The notes beneath the pieces were generated by a model. That model did no database searches. It was not told the DNA's origin and worked only from the letters and a program-made list of their open reading frames with translations. A stretch of 37,677 nucleotides of DNA from Hylemonella sp. UBA6679 (GTDB lineage Bacteria; Pseudomonadota; Gammaproteobacteria; Burkholderiales; Burkholderiaceae_C): positions 1 through 37,677 of the forward strand of contig DKJZ01000020.1 of the NCBI GenBank assembly GCA_002454975.1, written 5' to 3'. Below, one piece after another: positions 7,755-16,792 of the stretch (positions within the stretch are counted from its first letter, which is position 1; each line of letters begins with the position of its first letter). A program made the position numbers and the translations under genes.

Positions 7755-8843
7755 TCACTTCAGGTCGTCTGCAAGCACCTGCAAGATGCGCTGCGCATCT
7801 TCGGTCAGGCCGGCGTTGCCATCCGAGCCCAGAACTTGCAGCACGGTGGTGGCGCCACTGCCTTTGACCACGATGCGGTACTTTTGCGGGCCAGCGTCTT
7901 TGGGCTTGCTGCTAAAGAGCTTGCTGAAAAAGCCTGGCTCGGTTTTGTCCATCACTGGGGCCACATAGCGCACAAAGTACAAACCTTGGGCACGGTCGCG
8001 GTCCTCCACGGTAAAGCCTGTGCGGTCCAGCGAGAGGCCCACACGGCGCCAAGCGCGGTCGAAACTCTCGTTGAGGGTCAGGGCAGGTTGCCCGTTCACG
8101 TTGCCCAGTTGCACAGCACTGGTTTTGACGACGCTGGCAGTGGCTGTCTTGGCCTGCTCGGCCGGCGCGCCGAGCTTGACCATGAGGCGGCGTAAAAATT
8201 CAGTTTCCAACTCGGGATCCACCGGGCGAGGTTGCCAGACCGTGTTGTCGCTGCGGGCACTGGAATACACCTCGATCATGCCTCGGTGGGTGATGAAGAT
8301 TTCTGTGCTGCTGCCGCTGCGCTCCAAGCGGGTGCGGAACTTGTCGCGCTCACCGGTGGAGTACAAGCTGTCGAGCACTTTGCCCAAGGTTTTGCGGATG
8401 ATGTCTTGGGGCAGCTTAGCGCGGTTTTCGGCCCACTCGGTTTCCATGATGCCCAGGTTGGCCTGGTCGATGTTGAGGGTAAAGCCGTTTTCTGTCCAAA
8501 ACTCTTTGAGTGGCTCCCACAATTGCTCGGCCGGGCGGTTGATGACCAGCCAACGCTGGTTGCCATCGCGCTCAATGCGCACATCGGCCAATTGGGTGGC
8601 GGCGGTGCTCGAGACGGGCGCGGCTTGGGTGCGAGAGCTTGCCGCAGCCGACACGGGGCCAACGCCCGGGGCAGCGTAGCGGTTGTCGCGTGCGAGTTGC
8701 GTCAGGTCTGGGGGCACCACCAGCGTGGGCGCTTTGGTGGTCGCTGCGCTTTTGTAATTGACTTTGTCGCTTTCCAGGCTGGAGCAGGCAGCCAAGGCCA
8801 AGCTCAGACCGAGCACGGTCAATTTCAGGTATGAGTTCACCAC
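7755..8843 (-). CDS. bamC: Outer membrane assembly lipoprotein BamC
   Basis: A lipoprotein subunit of the BAM complex that inserts beta-barrel proteins into the outer membrane. The protein is 362 residues (E. coli about 344). It has a lipoprotein signal with LAAC (Cys20), then the Lys/Pro-rich LVVPPDLTQL segment typical of the unstructured BamC N terminus, followed by two helix-grip domains. The start is GTG; two GTG codons are adjacent (8843 and 8840), with AAGGA just upstream, so the exact one is uncertain. It follows dapA by 24 bp, and the dapA-bamC pairing is also known in E. coli (bamC was once dapX/nlpB), which supports the call. Confidence 0.9.
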   Translation of the reverse strand: MVNSYLKLTVLGLSLALAACSSLESDKVNYKSAATTKAPTLVVPPDLTQLARDNRYAAPGVGPVSAAASSRTQAAPVSSTAATQLADVRIERDGNQRWLVINRPAEQLWEPLKEFWTENGFTLNIDQANLGIMETEWAENRAKLPQDIIRKTLGKVLDSLYSTGERDKFRTRLERSGSSTEIFITHRGMIEVYSSARSDNTVWQPRPVDPELETEFLRRLMVKLGAPAEQAKTATASVVKTSAVQLGNVNGQPALTLNESFDRAWRRVGLSLDRTGFTVEDRDRAQGLYFVRYVAPVMDKTEPGFFSKLFSSKPKDAGPQKYRIVVKGSGATTVLQVLGSDGNAGLTEDAQRILQVLADDLK

Positions 8844-8867
8844 GGTGTCCTTGGGGATTGGGAATAG

Positions 8868-9758
8868 TCAGATCAGACCAGCGGCTTGCAGTGCAGCTTG
8901 CACCACAGGTTCGTTGGCTGCGGTCATGGGGGTCATGGGCAGGCGCAAGGTGCCACCGCACAAGCCCATGCGTTGCATGGCCCATTTCACGGGAATGGGG
9001 TTGGGTTCCACAAACAGGTGCTTGTGCACGGGCATGAGTTTGAACTGGATGGCCATGGCGGTTTTCACATCGCCGGCCATGGCCGCCACGCACAGCTCGT
9101 GCATGAGGCGAGGGGCCACATTGGCTGTCACGCTCACATTGCCCTGGCCGCCGCACAGCATCAAGGCCACGGCGGTGGGGTCGTCCCCAGAATACACCGC
9201 AAAGCCCTTTGGTGCTTCGCGGATCAGCCACTGCGCACGCTCGATGTTGCCGGTGGCTTCTTTGATGCCAATGATGCCGTCCACCTGCGCCAAGCGCATC
9301 ACGGTGTCGTGTGCCATATCGGCCACGGTGCGCCCCGGCACGTTGTAGAGCACGGTGGGCAAGTCCACCGCTTCGGCGATGGCTTTGAAGTGCAGGTACT
9401 GGCCCTCTTGCGTGGGTTTGTTGTAGTAGGGCACCACCTGCAGTTGGCAATCAGCGCCCACTTGCTTGGCAAATTTGGCCAGCTCAATCGCTTCGGCGGT
9501 GGAGTTGGCACCACAACCGGCCATCACGGGCACGGGCTTGGCGTGCTTGCGGGTTTGCTCAACGGCCACACGGATGATTTCGCAGTGTTCTTCCACGTTC
9601 ACCGTGGGCGATTCGCCGGTGGTACCCACCACGCCTATGCAGTCGGTGCCTTCGGTGATGTGCCAGTCAATCAGCTTGCGCAGGGTGGGGTAGTCCACGC
9701 TGCCGTCTTCATGCAAGGGCGTGACCAGGGCGACGATGCTGCCGGTGATGGGGCTCAT
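8868..9758 (-). CDS. dapA: 4-hydroxy-tetrahydrodipicolinate synthase
   Basis: Condenses pyruvate with aspartate semialdehyde in the lysine and diaminopimelate pathway. From ATG 9756-9758 it is 296 residues and begins MSPITGSIVALVTP; an upstream in-frame start at 9809 adds 17 unlikely residues. The active site is complete: Thr46/Thr47 in GTTGES, Tyr138 in LYNVPGR, Arg143 and the Schiff-base Lys166 in GIKEATG. It supplies diaminopimelate for peptidoglycan as well as lysine, and lies just upstream of bamC. The pathway's first enzyme, lysC, is encoded 16 kb away in this window. Confidence 0.96.
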   Translation of the reverse strand: MSPITGSIVALVTPLHEDGSVDYPTLRKLIDWHITEGTDCIGVVGTTGESPTVNVEEHCEIIRVAVEQTRKHAKPVPVMAGCGANSTAEAIELAKFAKQVGADCQLQVVPYYNKPTQEGQYLHFKAIAEAVDLPTVLYNVPGRTVADMAHDTVMRLAQVDGIIGIKEATGNIERAQWLIREAPKGFAVYSGDDPTAVALMLCGGQGNVSVTANVAPRLMHELCVAAMAGDVKTAMAIQFKLMPVHKHLFVEPNPIPVKWAMQRMGLCGGTLRLPMTPMTAANEPVVQAALQAAGLI

Positions 9759-9829
9759 GGTGGTGTCCGGGAATAAAAGATCAAAAAGCGATTCTAGCCA
9801 GTGCGCCAAGCCTCAGGGGGCAGCGGGCT

Positions 9830-10381
9830 TCACAGGGCATGGCGTGCCAGCGGGTCGTGGGCATGGATGGCAACAATGCGTTGCACATAGCGCTCTGGGC
9901 AGGGCAAAAAACCATGCTCATAAGCCACCACGCGCCAATCGCCAAACACCTGGAGCAACTCGCCTGTGGCCAGCAAAAAATCTGGGCGCGAGGGTTTGCC
10001 CACGCTCTCGTTGCCTTGGGCGAAGGTTTCGTAAATCACCACGCCACCGGGTTTGACCACGCTCAACAACTGCGGAAACAAGGCGCGCCACAGGTAGTTG
10101 GTGACCACCAGGCCGTCAAAGGTCTCGCGCAGTGGCCAGGGGCCGTTTTCGATGTCGGCTTGCACCACGCGGCCGTGCGCAGCGGCTGAGGCCAATGCTT
10201 CGGTGTTGCGGTCAATACCAGTGAGTTGATGCCCTAATCCGGCCAAGTAAGCCATGTGACGGCCGTGCCCACAGGCCACATCCAACACCGAACTGCTGGG
10301 CTGGAGCAAATGCGCCCAGCGCCGCACCCAGGCTGAGGGGGGTTCTTGGCCGTGTAGCAAGGTGCCGGGCAGGGCGCTCAT
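9830..10381 (-). CDS. Class I SAM-dependent methyltransferase, TehB-like
   Basis: A 183-residue protein with a Rossmann methyltransferase fold. SAM-binding motif I is VLDVACGHGRHMAYLA (about residues 33-48), followed by the acidic GIDRN loop and by ADIENGPWP and VVTNYLWR. The substrate is not evident; proteins of this type are often annotated as TehB-like or generic. The ATG (10379-10381) sits 1 bp after the nrdR stop, and an open frame continuing upstream through nrdR is a shadow. It belongs to the leftward glyA-nrdR-methyltransferase-dapA-bamC block. Confidence 0.85.
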   Translation of the reverse strand: MSALPGTLLHGQEPPSAWVRRWAHLLQPSSSVLDVACGHGRHMAYLAGLGHQLTGIDRNTEALASAAAHGRVVQADIENGPWPLRETFDGLVVTNYLWRALFPQLLSVVKPGGVVIYETFAQGNESVGKPSRPDFLLATGELLQVFGDWRVVAYEHGFLPCPERYVQRIVAIHAHDPLARHAL

Positions 10382-10382
10382 G

Positions 10383-10832
10383 TCAGCGGCGCACCTCATC
10401 CACCAGGGTTTTGAATTCGTCGATGTCTTCAAAACTGCGGTAGACGCTGGCAAAGCGCACATAGGCGACTTTGTCGAGCTTTTTGAGTTCGCGCATGACC
10501 AACTCGCCCAAGCGGTTGGAGGCGATTTCGCGCACGCCGAGGTTGAGGAGTTTTTCTTCGATGCGCTCAATGGCGCTGTCGACCTGCTCGGTGCTCACCG
10601 GGCGCTTGCGCAGGGCCAGGTTCATGCTGGCGAGCAGCTTGGTGCGGTCGTAATCAATTCGCCGGCCGTCTTTTTTAACGATGACCGGGAAGTTCACCTC
10701 AGGCCGCTCGTAGGTGGTGAAGCGTTTGTCGCAGGCCCCGCATTGCCGGCGACGGCGCACAAAATCGCCGTCTTCGGAAATGCGAGTTTCCATCACCTGG
10801 GTCTCAGCGTTTTGACAAAAAGGACAACGCAT
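10383..10832 (-). CDS. nrdR: Transcriptional repressor NrdR
   Basis: A zinc-ribbon and ATP-cone repressor that senses dATP/ATP and controls ribonucleotide reductase genes. The 149-residue length is standard. The zinc ribbon uses Cys3, Cys6, Cys31 and Cys34 (MRCPFC and RRQCGAC), followed by KRFTTYE and an ATP-cone beginning VIVKKDGRRIDYDR. It lies 15 bp downstream of glyA; the glyA-nrdR pair is common in Burkholderiales. No ribonucleotide reductase gene is in the window. Confidence 0.97.
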   Translation of the reverse strand: MRCPFCQNAETQVMETRISEDGDFVRRRRQCGACDKRFTTYERPEVNFPVIVKKDGRRIDYDRTKLLASMNLALRKRPVSTEQVDSAIERIEEKLLNLGVREIASNRLGELVMRELKKLDKVAYVRFASVYRSFEDIDEFKTLVDEVRR

Positions 10833-10847
10833 GACCCGCAGTGCGCC

Positions 10848-12092
10848 TTATTTGTAAACCGGGAAGCGGCTGGTCAGGGCGTGCACCTTGGCGCGCACCG
10901 CCTCGATGTTGGCCGCATCACGCGGGTTGTCCAACACATCGGCAATCAGGTGGGCGGTGGCGCGGGCTTCCTCGTCCTTGAAGCCGCGGGTGGTCATGGC
11001 GGGGGTGCCAATGCGCACGCCGCTGGTGACCATGGGTTTTTCGGGGTCGTTGGGAATGGCGTTCTTGTTGATCGTCATGTGCGCCGCACCCAGCACGGCC
11101 TCAGCCTCTTTGCCCGTAATGCCTTTGGCGCGCAGGTCCACCAACATCACATGGCTTTGGGTGCCGCCGCTGACGATGCGCAGACCGCGTTGCGTGAGCG
11201 TTTCGGCCACGATGCGCGCGTTGGTGATGACCTGTTGCTGGTAAGCCTTGAAGCCAGGCTCCATCGCCTCTTTGAAAGCCACCGCTTTGGCTGCAATCAC
11301 GTGCATCAGCGGGCCGCCTTGCAGGCCGGGGAAGATGGCGCTGTTGATGGCTTTTTCGTGCTCGGCCTTCATCAAGATGATGCCGCCGCGCGGACCGCGC
11401 AAGCTCTTGTGGGTGGTGGATGTCACCACATCAGCGTGGGGCACGGGGTTGGGGTAGACGCCCGCGGCAATCAGGCCGGCGTAGTGGGCCATGTCTACCA
11501 AAAAGACAGCCCCCACGTCTTTGGCCACCTTGGCAAAGCGCTCAAAGTCGATGTGCAGGCTGTACGCCGAGGCACCGGCAATGATGAGCTTGGGCTTGGT
11601 TTCGTGGGCTTTGCGCTCCATGGCGTCGTAGTCGATGGCCTCATTCGCATCCAAGCCATACGACACCACATTGAACCACTTGCCCGACATGTTCAGGGGC
11701 ATGCCGTGGGTGAGGTGACCGCCTTCGGCCAGGCTCATGCCCATGATGGTGTCGCCCGGCTTGATGAAGGCCAAGAAAACAGCTTCGTTGGCCGAGGCGC
11801 CGCAATGCGGTTGCACATTGGCGGCATCGGCACCGAAAATTTTCTTCACGCGGTCGATGGCGAGCTGCTCGGCCACGTCCACGTGCTCACAGCCACCGTA
11901 GTAGCGCTTGCCGGGGTAGCCTTCGGCGTATTTGTTGGTGAGCTGCGAGCCTTGTGCGGCCATCACGGCGGGCGAGGCGTAGTTCTCGCTGGCAATGAGC
12001 TCAATGTGGTGTTCCTGGCGGGCGTTCTCGGCCTGAATGGCGGCCCAGAGTTCGGGATCGGTCTGTTCGACGAGGATGTTGCGGTTGTACAT
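10848..12092 (-). CDS. glyA: Serine hydroxymethyltransferase
   Basis: A PLP enzyme interconverting serine plus tetrahydrofolate and glycine plus methylene-tetrahydrofolate. It is the main source of one-carbon units. The protein is 414 residues, normal for bacterial SHMT. It shows ELIASENYAS, NKYAEGYPGKRYYGG, the PLP region LVDMAHYAGL and the Schiff-base Lys229 in STTHKSLRGPRGG. It is followed by nrdR and may be the promoter-proximal gene of that block. Its 5' region of about 168 bp contains a perfect hairpin close to the start. Confidence 0.97.
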   Translation of the reverse strand: MYNRNILVEQTDPELWAAIQAENARQEHHIELIASENYASPAVMAAQGSQLTNKYAEGYPGKRYYGGCEHVDVAEQLAIDRVKKIFGADAANVQPHCGASANEAVFLAFIKPGDTIMGMSLAEGGHLTHGMPLNMSGKWFNVVSYGLDANEAIDYDAMERKAHETKPKLIIAGASAYSLHIDFERFAKVAKDVGAVFLVDMAHYAGLIAAGVYPNPVPHADVVTSTTHKSLRGPRGGIILMKAEHEKAINSAIFPGLQGGPLMHVIAAKAVAFKEAMEPGFKAYQQQVITNARIVAETLTQRGLRIVSGGTQSHVMLVDLRAKGITGKEAEAVLGAAHMTINKNAIPNDPEKPMVTSGVRIGTPAMTTRGFKDEEARATAHLIADVLDNPRDAANIEAVRAKVHALTSRFPVYK

Positions 12093-12114
12093 GGCAGTCG
12101 GATGAAACAGGGGA

Positions 12115-12130
12115 CCTCACACAGGTGAGG
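12115..12130 (-). promoter_or_regulatory. Hairpin in the glyA leader
   Basis: CCTCAC-N4-GTGAGG is a perfect 6-bp stem with a 4-nt loop, 22 bp before the glyA ATG on the transcribed strand. I looked for glycine- or tetrahydrofolate-riboswitch signatures in the 168-bp leader and recognised none. It may affect ribosome access or be incidental. Confidence 0.3.
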
Positions 12131-12260
12131 GTGCCCAGGCGCACGGCTGAACATCAGGCCATGAGCCCAACGGTACGCTTCATGGTGGTGTCCCACCTGG
12201 CGTCAGACCCTTGGGGCCCAACGCTTATCGCCAGTTGCGTACCAGTCTATTTTAGCCGAC

Positions 12261-13052
12261 TCAAGAGTCTTGGGGCTTGCCCAATGATGCCCCCGTGGCT
12301 TTGAAGGACACGTTGTTGTTGCCCGACATCGACACGGTTTTGCCAGCCAGCACCTCTTGCAACCGGGCTTGCTCGGCTTGCACTTTTTGCACATAGCCAC
12401 CGTCTTCTTCCAAGAGGCTCGCACCCACGTAGGCACGCAAACCGCCCTCAACCGAGCCGGCGCGGTCGATCGCGTCGCGCAGCACCTTGGCGCCCACGCG
12501 CATGTTGCTGATGGGGTCGAAGGTGGCCAAACGTCCACCAAAGCCTTCAAATTTGTCCACATGCACCTGGGTCATGACCTGCATGAGGCCCTGGGCGCCC
12601 ACCGGGCTTTGCGCAAAAGGGTTGAAACCCGACTCAATGGCCATGACCGCAAGCACCAAGGTGGGTTCGAGCTTGCTTTTTTTACCCAGTTTGAAAGCCT
12701 CTTGCACCAAGGCACTCACGGGCTCGGGGGCCACGCGGTATTTTTTGCTGAGCCACAGGGCCAAAGCGGCTTGGTCTTTGGGCAGTTTGGCTGGGCTGGT
12801 GGCGGTGGCTCGCTCAATGGCATCGGGCTGGAACTCGATGCCATTGGCCTCGATTTGGCGCATCTGCAGCCAGCTCATCAGTTGCACCTCACCGGCTTGG
12901 CGCAACTCGGGCTGCGTGGCCAGGGTGATGCCTGCAAACATCACGCCCAGGCCCAGCAGGGCAAAACTGTTGTGGGTGATTTCAAAAAAACCTTGTGCGA
13001 TGTCGCGGGCAAACGTGCTGAGTCCATCGCGCAGTGCGGTTAAGGCTGTCAT
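12261..13052 (-). CDS. Membrane-anchored lytic transglycosylase (SLT domain)
   Basis: Cleaves peptidoglycan glycan strands, forming 1,6-anhydro-muramic ends. The protein is 263 residues from ATG 13050-13052, which has AGGAG 7 bp upstream; a longer open frame to 13208 is not supported. An N-terminal hydrophobic segment (about residues 28-46, SFALLGLGVMFAGITLA) probably anchors it in the inner membrane. The Slt-type domain carries the catalytic Glu140 in AVMAIESGFNP, then SPVGAQGLMQVM. It precedes glyA by about 170 bp on the same strand. Confidence 0.88.
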   Translation of the reverse strand: MTALTALRDGLSTFARDIAQGFFEITHNSFALLGLGVMFAGITLATQPELRQAGEVQLMSWLQMRQIEANGIEFQPDAIERATATSPAKLPKDQAALALWLSKKYRVAPEPVSALVQEAFKLGKKSKLEPTLVLAVMAIESGFNPFAQSPVGAQGLMQVMTQVHVDKFEGFGGRLATFDPISNMRVGAKVLRDAIDRAGSVEGGLRAYVGASLLEEDGGYVQKVQAEQARLQEVLAGKTVSMSGNNNVSFKATGASLGKPQDS

Positions 13053-13373
13053 GGTCAACTCCTGAGTGCACCACCAAGCAGGGCTAAGCCTGATATGGGG
13101 GGTGCGTGGGGGTTCGGTGTCGATCTTCGGAGCTGATGAGCCTGATCGACGCGTGGCCGCTAGGGGCTGTTGTGCATTCATTTTAAGTGCCCAGATATAC
13201 CCGGTCAACCATAAAGGATTTGATCTTTATGCTTTAGGGAGGCGTTTTTGGGCTCATTGTTCACGCCACTCAACGCCCTTAAACATCAAGTCAATTTTGA
13301 AAAATTCAAGGAGGCCGGCCAAACGCGGCGAAAATGCTGGTTTTGCTAACCAGGCACCTTATCTGTGACTTCC
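13053..13373. other. Intergenic region, divergent transglycosylase / DUF349 gene
   Basis: About 320 bp with no convincing gene. It is more AT-rich than its flanks. It contains small inverted repeats: TTGAA-AAA-TTCAA around 13295-13307 and CTGGTT-N5-AACCAG at 13337-13353, just before the DUF349 start. AAGGAGG at about 13308 precedes ATG 13334, but that frame runs out of register into the DUF349 gene, so I do not call it. Confidence 0.5.
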
Positions 13374-16049
13374 ATGAACGACGCCCGCCACACGCCCCAA
13401 ATCCTCGACGAACTGACGGGCGGCGCATTTTCTGCGGCCACCTCTGGCGAGCGCACCGCGCGCATCCGCGAATGGCTGGCCACCGACCCCGCCGCCGATC
13501 TGATGCAAGAGGTCTTGCGCGAACTCAGCGTCAAAGACAAGGGGGCGGCCAAACCCTTGCGCGAAAAGCTCGATGAGATCAAGCGCACCCGCACCCAAGA
13601 CACCATCGGCGCCGAATGGGCAGCCAAAGCTCAAACGCTGTTGGACGTGCCACGCCTGAACGTGGCCGATGCCATGGCCTGGCAGCGCGATGCGGCCAAA
13701 GCCGGCGCACCCTTGAGCCGCGAGCCCTTGGCCAGCCTGAAGGTTCAACTGATCGAGCGCGTCAAAGTGATCGAAGACCTGCAGCACCGCGTGCAGGTGC
13801 AGCGCGAAGCTGCTGTCTTGTTGGCCCAGCGCATCGAAACCCTCTCGACCAAGCCCTGGCGCGAAGCCCAGGCCGCGACGGCACAGTTGGCGCAGGACGT
13901 TGCCCATTGGCAGACGCAGGCAGATGCCTTGCAACACGACAGCAATTGGGGCAGCGTGGACATGCGCATTGCGCCCCAACTCGATGGCTCGCGCAGCCAA
14001 TTGCACATGGTTTGGGAGGCTTTCCACAGCGCCTTGACCCTGACGCAAACCGCTGCCCAAGACGGCGCGGCCCCCTTGCCCAGCGTGCCGGTGTGGGCCG
14101 ACGAGATCCGTCAGCTGCGCGGTTTGCCCCCAGCGGACGCGCCCAAACCCGTCAAGCCCCCCAAAGAGGCGGTTGACCCTGAAATACGTGCCCAGGCCAA
14201 TGCAGCCGTGCAAGAGGTGCTCTCAAAATTAGAGCAAGAAATGGCCCAAGGTCACGGTAAGGCCAGCGCGAGTGCCGCCAACGCTTTGCGCCAGGCCATC
14301 AAAACCCAAGCCCGGCTGATTGACGACGCGCTCGAGCACCAAGCCCAAGCCGCTTTGGCTGCGGCTGGCGAGCTTGAAGGCTGGCAGCGCTGGCGTGCCG
14401 ACCAACTGCGCGAAGAGCTGGTGAAAAAAGCCGAGGGTCTGCGCCAACGCCCAGCAGGCCAAGCCCTGGGTGGTCGCAAATTGCAAGACACCCTGCGCCA
14501 ACTGCGCGAGCAATGGAAGCAAACCGACCAAGGCGGCGTGCCCAACCACGGCTTGTGGCGCCGTTTTGACCAAGCCTGCAACGAAGCCTACAAAGAGGTG
14601 CAGGTCTGGCTGGACAAAATCAAAGCTGAAGCTGCCGAGCACAAAGCCCAGCGCCTGGCCCTCATTGCCGAGCTGCAAGCCTGGACCCAAGACAACCAGA
14701 CCGCCAAAGACGGCGACTGGAAAGGCTTTGCCCGCGTGCTGCAGCAATTCAACGAGCGTTGGCGCAACGCTGGCCACCTGGGCGAAAAAGCCTTTGTGGA
14801 GATGCAGGGCCAATGGAAAGCCGCGCTTGCCTTGGCGGGCGCGCCCCTCGAAGCCATGCAAAAAGACAGCTTGCTGCAGCGCCAAGCCTTGATCGAGCAG
14901 GCCAAGGTTTTGGGCGCTGCGCCCATGCTGCGCGTGGATGCCATCAAAGCCCTGCAGCAAAGCTGGCAGGCCGAGGCGCACCGCGTACCGCTTGAGAGGC
15001 GCCAAGAGCAAAAACTTTGGGACGCCTTTCGCCAACCCATTGACGAAGCCTTCAACCGCAAAACCGCCGAGCGTGAAAAAGCCGCCGGTGCCACCAGCGC
15101 ATTGGACAAGCGCGTGCTCGAAGCCGCCAAAGCCTTGGACCAAGCCACCGCCAGCGGTGATGCTCAGGCCATACGTGCGGCCATGCAGGCCATGGATGCG
15201 GCTCTGCATGCCCGGGATGAGGCCTCAAATCAGGCCCCAGCCCCCGTGGAGGTTGCGCAAGTTGCTCCTGAAGTTGTAGCGCCTGCTGAAGAAGCGGCTT
15301 CGCAGGAGCCTGCTTCGCAAGATTCATCCGCTGCCCCAGAACCAGAGGCTCCTGCAGCACCCGCAGCACCCGCAGCACCTCGCAAGCCTGTGGTGGCCGT
15401 ACGTGGCGACGACCGCCCGGGCCAAGTTCGCACCCAGCCTGCAGCGCCAGGTCGCGGTGCGCCCCAGCGTGGCGGCAAAGACCGCGATGCCCGACCCGGC
15501 GAGCGTCGTGCAGAACGCCCCGACCGCGGCTCGGCCAGCGGTGAACGCAGCTGGGGCCAAGACCGCGACGCGCGCGGCCGTGGTTTCGACACACCCCGCT
15601 TGGGCGATGCCGCGTTTCGTGCCCAGCGCAACGCCCTGGAACAGGCCCAGCTGGCCTTGAAAAAGCTCGCGGCCCAAGCCCACGGCGAGGTGCTCACCCA
15701 TTTGTTGGATGCCTGGCAGTCCCGCGACCCAGCCAAGTTGCCCGCCGCTGGTGCTTTGGGTCCGCGTGTCAGCCCTGGGGTGCGCACCCTGTGGGCGCAG
15801 GCGGTTGGGGCGCCTGCCAAAGCTGGTGACGAGGCTTTGTTGCGCTTGGAGCTTGCGGCCGAAGTGCCCACCCCAGCTGAGCAGCTTGATGCGCGCCGCG
15901 CTTTGCAGCTGCAACTGCTCACCCGGCGCAACGACCCGCCACCGGCCCAAACCTGGGGTCAAGACGTGGCGCGTGTGTTGGGCAGCGACTGGTCGGCGGC
16001 GGATGCCCGTCGTTTGCAAAACGCGCTCAAGCCTTTGCTGCGTCATTGA
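13374..16049 (+). CDS. DUF349 domain protein, long coiled-coil type
   Basis: An 891-residue cytoplasmic protein of unknown function. It is rich in Ala, Gln, Lys and Glu and predicted mostly helical or coiled coil. One clear DUF349-like unit lies near residues 370-420, with REQWKQTDQGGVP and LWRRFDQACNEAY. Further units with KGFARVLQQFNERWR and AFRQPIDEAF follow. A Pro/Ala linker leads into an Arg/Gly/Asp-rich low-complexity stretch at about residues 670-740, and then a compact C-terminal helical part. I chose ATG 13374; GTG 13365 is an in-frame alternative, and neither has a clear ribosome site. The azlC start lies within 3 bp of its stop. Confidence 0.85.
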   Translation: MNDARHTPQILDELTGGAFSAATSGERTARIREWLATDPAADLMQEVLRELSVKDKGAAKPLREKLDEIKRTRTQDTIGAEWAAKAQTLLDVPRLNVADAMAWQRDAAKAGAPLSREPLASLKVQLIERVKVIEDLQHRVQVQREAAVLLAQRIETLSTKPWREAQAATAQLAQDVAHWQTQADALQHDSNWGSVDMRIAPQLDGSRSQLHMVWEAFHSALTLTQTAAQDGAAPLPSVPVWADEIRQLRGLPPADAPKPVKPPKEAVDPEIRAQANAAVQEVLSKLEQEMAQGHGKASASAANALRQAIKTQARLIDDALEHQAQAALAAAGELEGWQRWRADQLREELVKKAEGLRQRPAGQALGGRKLQDTLRQLREQWKQTDQGGVPNHGLWRRFDQACNEAYKEVQVWLDKIKAEAAEHKAQRLALIAELQAWTQDNQTAKDGDWKGFARVLQQFNERWRNAGHLGEKAFVEMQGQWKAALALAGAPLEAMQKDSLLQRQALIEQAKVLGAAPMLRVDAIKALQQSWQAEAHRVPLERRQEQKLWDAFRQPIDEAFNRKTAEREKAAGATSALDKRVLEAAKALDQATASGDAQAIRAAMQAMDAALHARDEASNQAPAPVEVAQVAPEVVAPAEEAASQEPASQDSSAAPEPEAPAAPAAPAAPRKPVVAVRGDDRPGQVRTQPAAPGRGAPQRGGKDRDARPGERRAERPDRGSASGERSWGQDRDARGRGFDTPRLGDAAFRAQRNALEQAQLALKKLAAQAHGEVLTHLLDAWQSRDPAKLPAAGALGPRVSPGVRTLWAQAVGAPAKAGDEALLRLELAAEVPTPAEQLDARRALQLQLLTRRNDPPPAQTWGQDVARVLGSDWSAADARRLQNALKPLLRH
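14218..14236. repeat. Short TGCTCT-N7-AGAGCA palindrome inside the DUF349 gene
   Basis: TGCTCT CAAAATT AGAGCA is a perfect 6-bp inverted repeat with an AT-rich loop, in frame, encoding part of VLSKLEQE. It resembles the tilS and cysS elements in size, in A/T-rich loop and in GCTC/GAGC-type arms. Confidence 0.4.
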
Positions 16050-16051
16050 GC

Positions 16052-16792
16052 GTGTCGCAAGCTCGGTTTGACAGTCGGCGTGCCGCCTTCAGCCAAGGCG
16101 TACGCGATGCTCTGGGCGCGCCGGTGCTGGTGTTGTTTGCAGGTATGGTGGGCTTCGGTGCCATGTGCCGGGCCAACGGCCTGGACATCTGGTTTGCCAG
16201 TTTCACCAGCTTGTTGATGTTTGCATTGCCCGGGCAGGTGGTGATGCTTGAGATGATCATCACCGGTTCGTCGCTCGCTGCCATTGGGCTGGCGGTGTCG
16301 CTCACCTCCACGCGCTTCATCACCATGGCGGTGACCTTGTTTCCGCAACTCCATGAGCGCGACCGCAACCCGCGCCTGTTTGCAGCGGTACACATCATGG
16401 CCATGACCGCCTGGGCCGTGTCCATGCGTGAGTTTTCCAAAATGGCGGCCCAACATCGACTGAGCTATTTTCTGGGCTTGGGGCTGCCGTGCTGGCTCAT
16501 TGCTTTGCCCGGCACGGCCATTGGGTATGTGATTGCAGGGCATGTGTCTGTGCCCGTTACCCTGGGGCTGCTGTTCATCAACCCCTTGTTTTTCTTGCTG
16601 ACCTTCACCGAGGTCAAGCCCTGGGCCAACCGCCTGGCCATTTTGATCGGTTGCTTGCTCGGCCCCATGTTTTACCTGCTCGACCGGGACACCAGCTTGC
16701 TCAGCACGGGGCTGGTGGCTGGCACGGCAGCGTATTGGCTGGACCGCTGGTTCATTCGTCGTTTGAACCGCCCTGTGAGGAGCCAGCCATGA
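16052..16792 (+). CDS. azlC: AzlC family branched-chain amino acid exporter, large subunit
   Basis: An integral membrane protein of about 246 residues, thought to act with AzlD in export of branched-chain amino acids. It shows the family pattern: a first membrane segment with APVLVLFAGMVGFGAM, then LPGQVVMLEMI, SLTSTRFITMAVTLFP and a series of hydrophobic helices (about six). The start is GTG 16052 (MSQARFDSRR), with an alternative TTG at 16046 overlapping the preceding stop; neither is marked by a strong ribosome site. Its stop overlaps the azlD ATG. Confidence 0.88.
   Translation: MSQARFDSRRAAFSQGVRDALGAPVLVLFAGMVGFGAMCRANGLDIWFASFTSLLMFALPGQVVMLEMIITGSSLAAIGLAVSLTSTRFITMAVTLFPQLHERDRNPRLFAAVHIMAMTAWAVSMREFSKMAAQHRLSYFLGLGLPCWLIALPGTAIGYVIAGHVSVPVTLGLLFINPLFFLLTFTEVKPWANRLAILIGCLLGPMFYLLDRDTSLLSTGLVAGTAAYWLDRWFIRRLNRPVRSQP

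Noticed and set aside
10362..12128. 588-codon plus-strand open frame opposite nrdR and glyA
   Set aside because: It is a mirror of strongly conserved genes with shadow-type composition and has no ribosome site.
12093..12260. Glycine or tetrahydrofolate riboswitch in front of glyA
   Set aside because: I could not find the conserved core motifs of either class; only one short hairpin is visible.
13334..13576. 80-codon frame with a good AAGGAGG upstream, ahead of the DUF349 gene
   Set aside because: It runs out of register through the DUF349 coding sequence and has no recognisable product; the GGAGG match may be chance.
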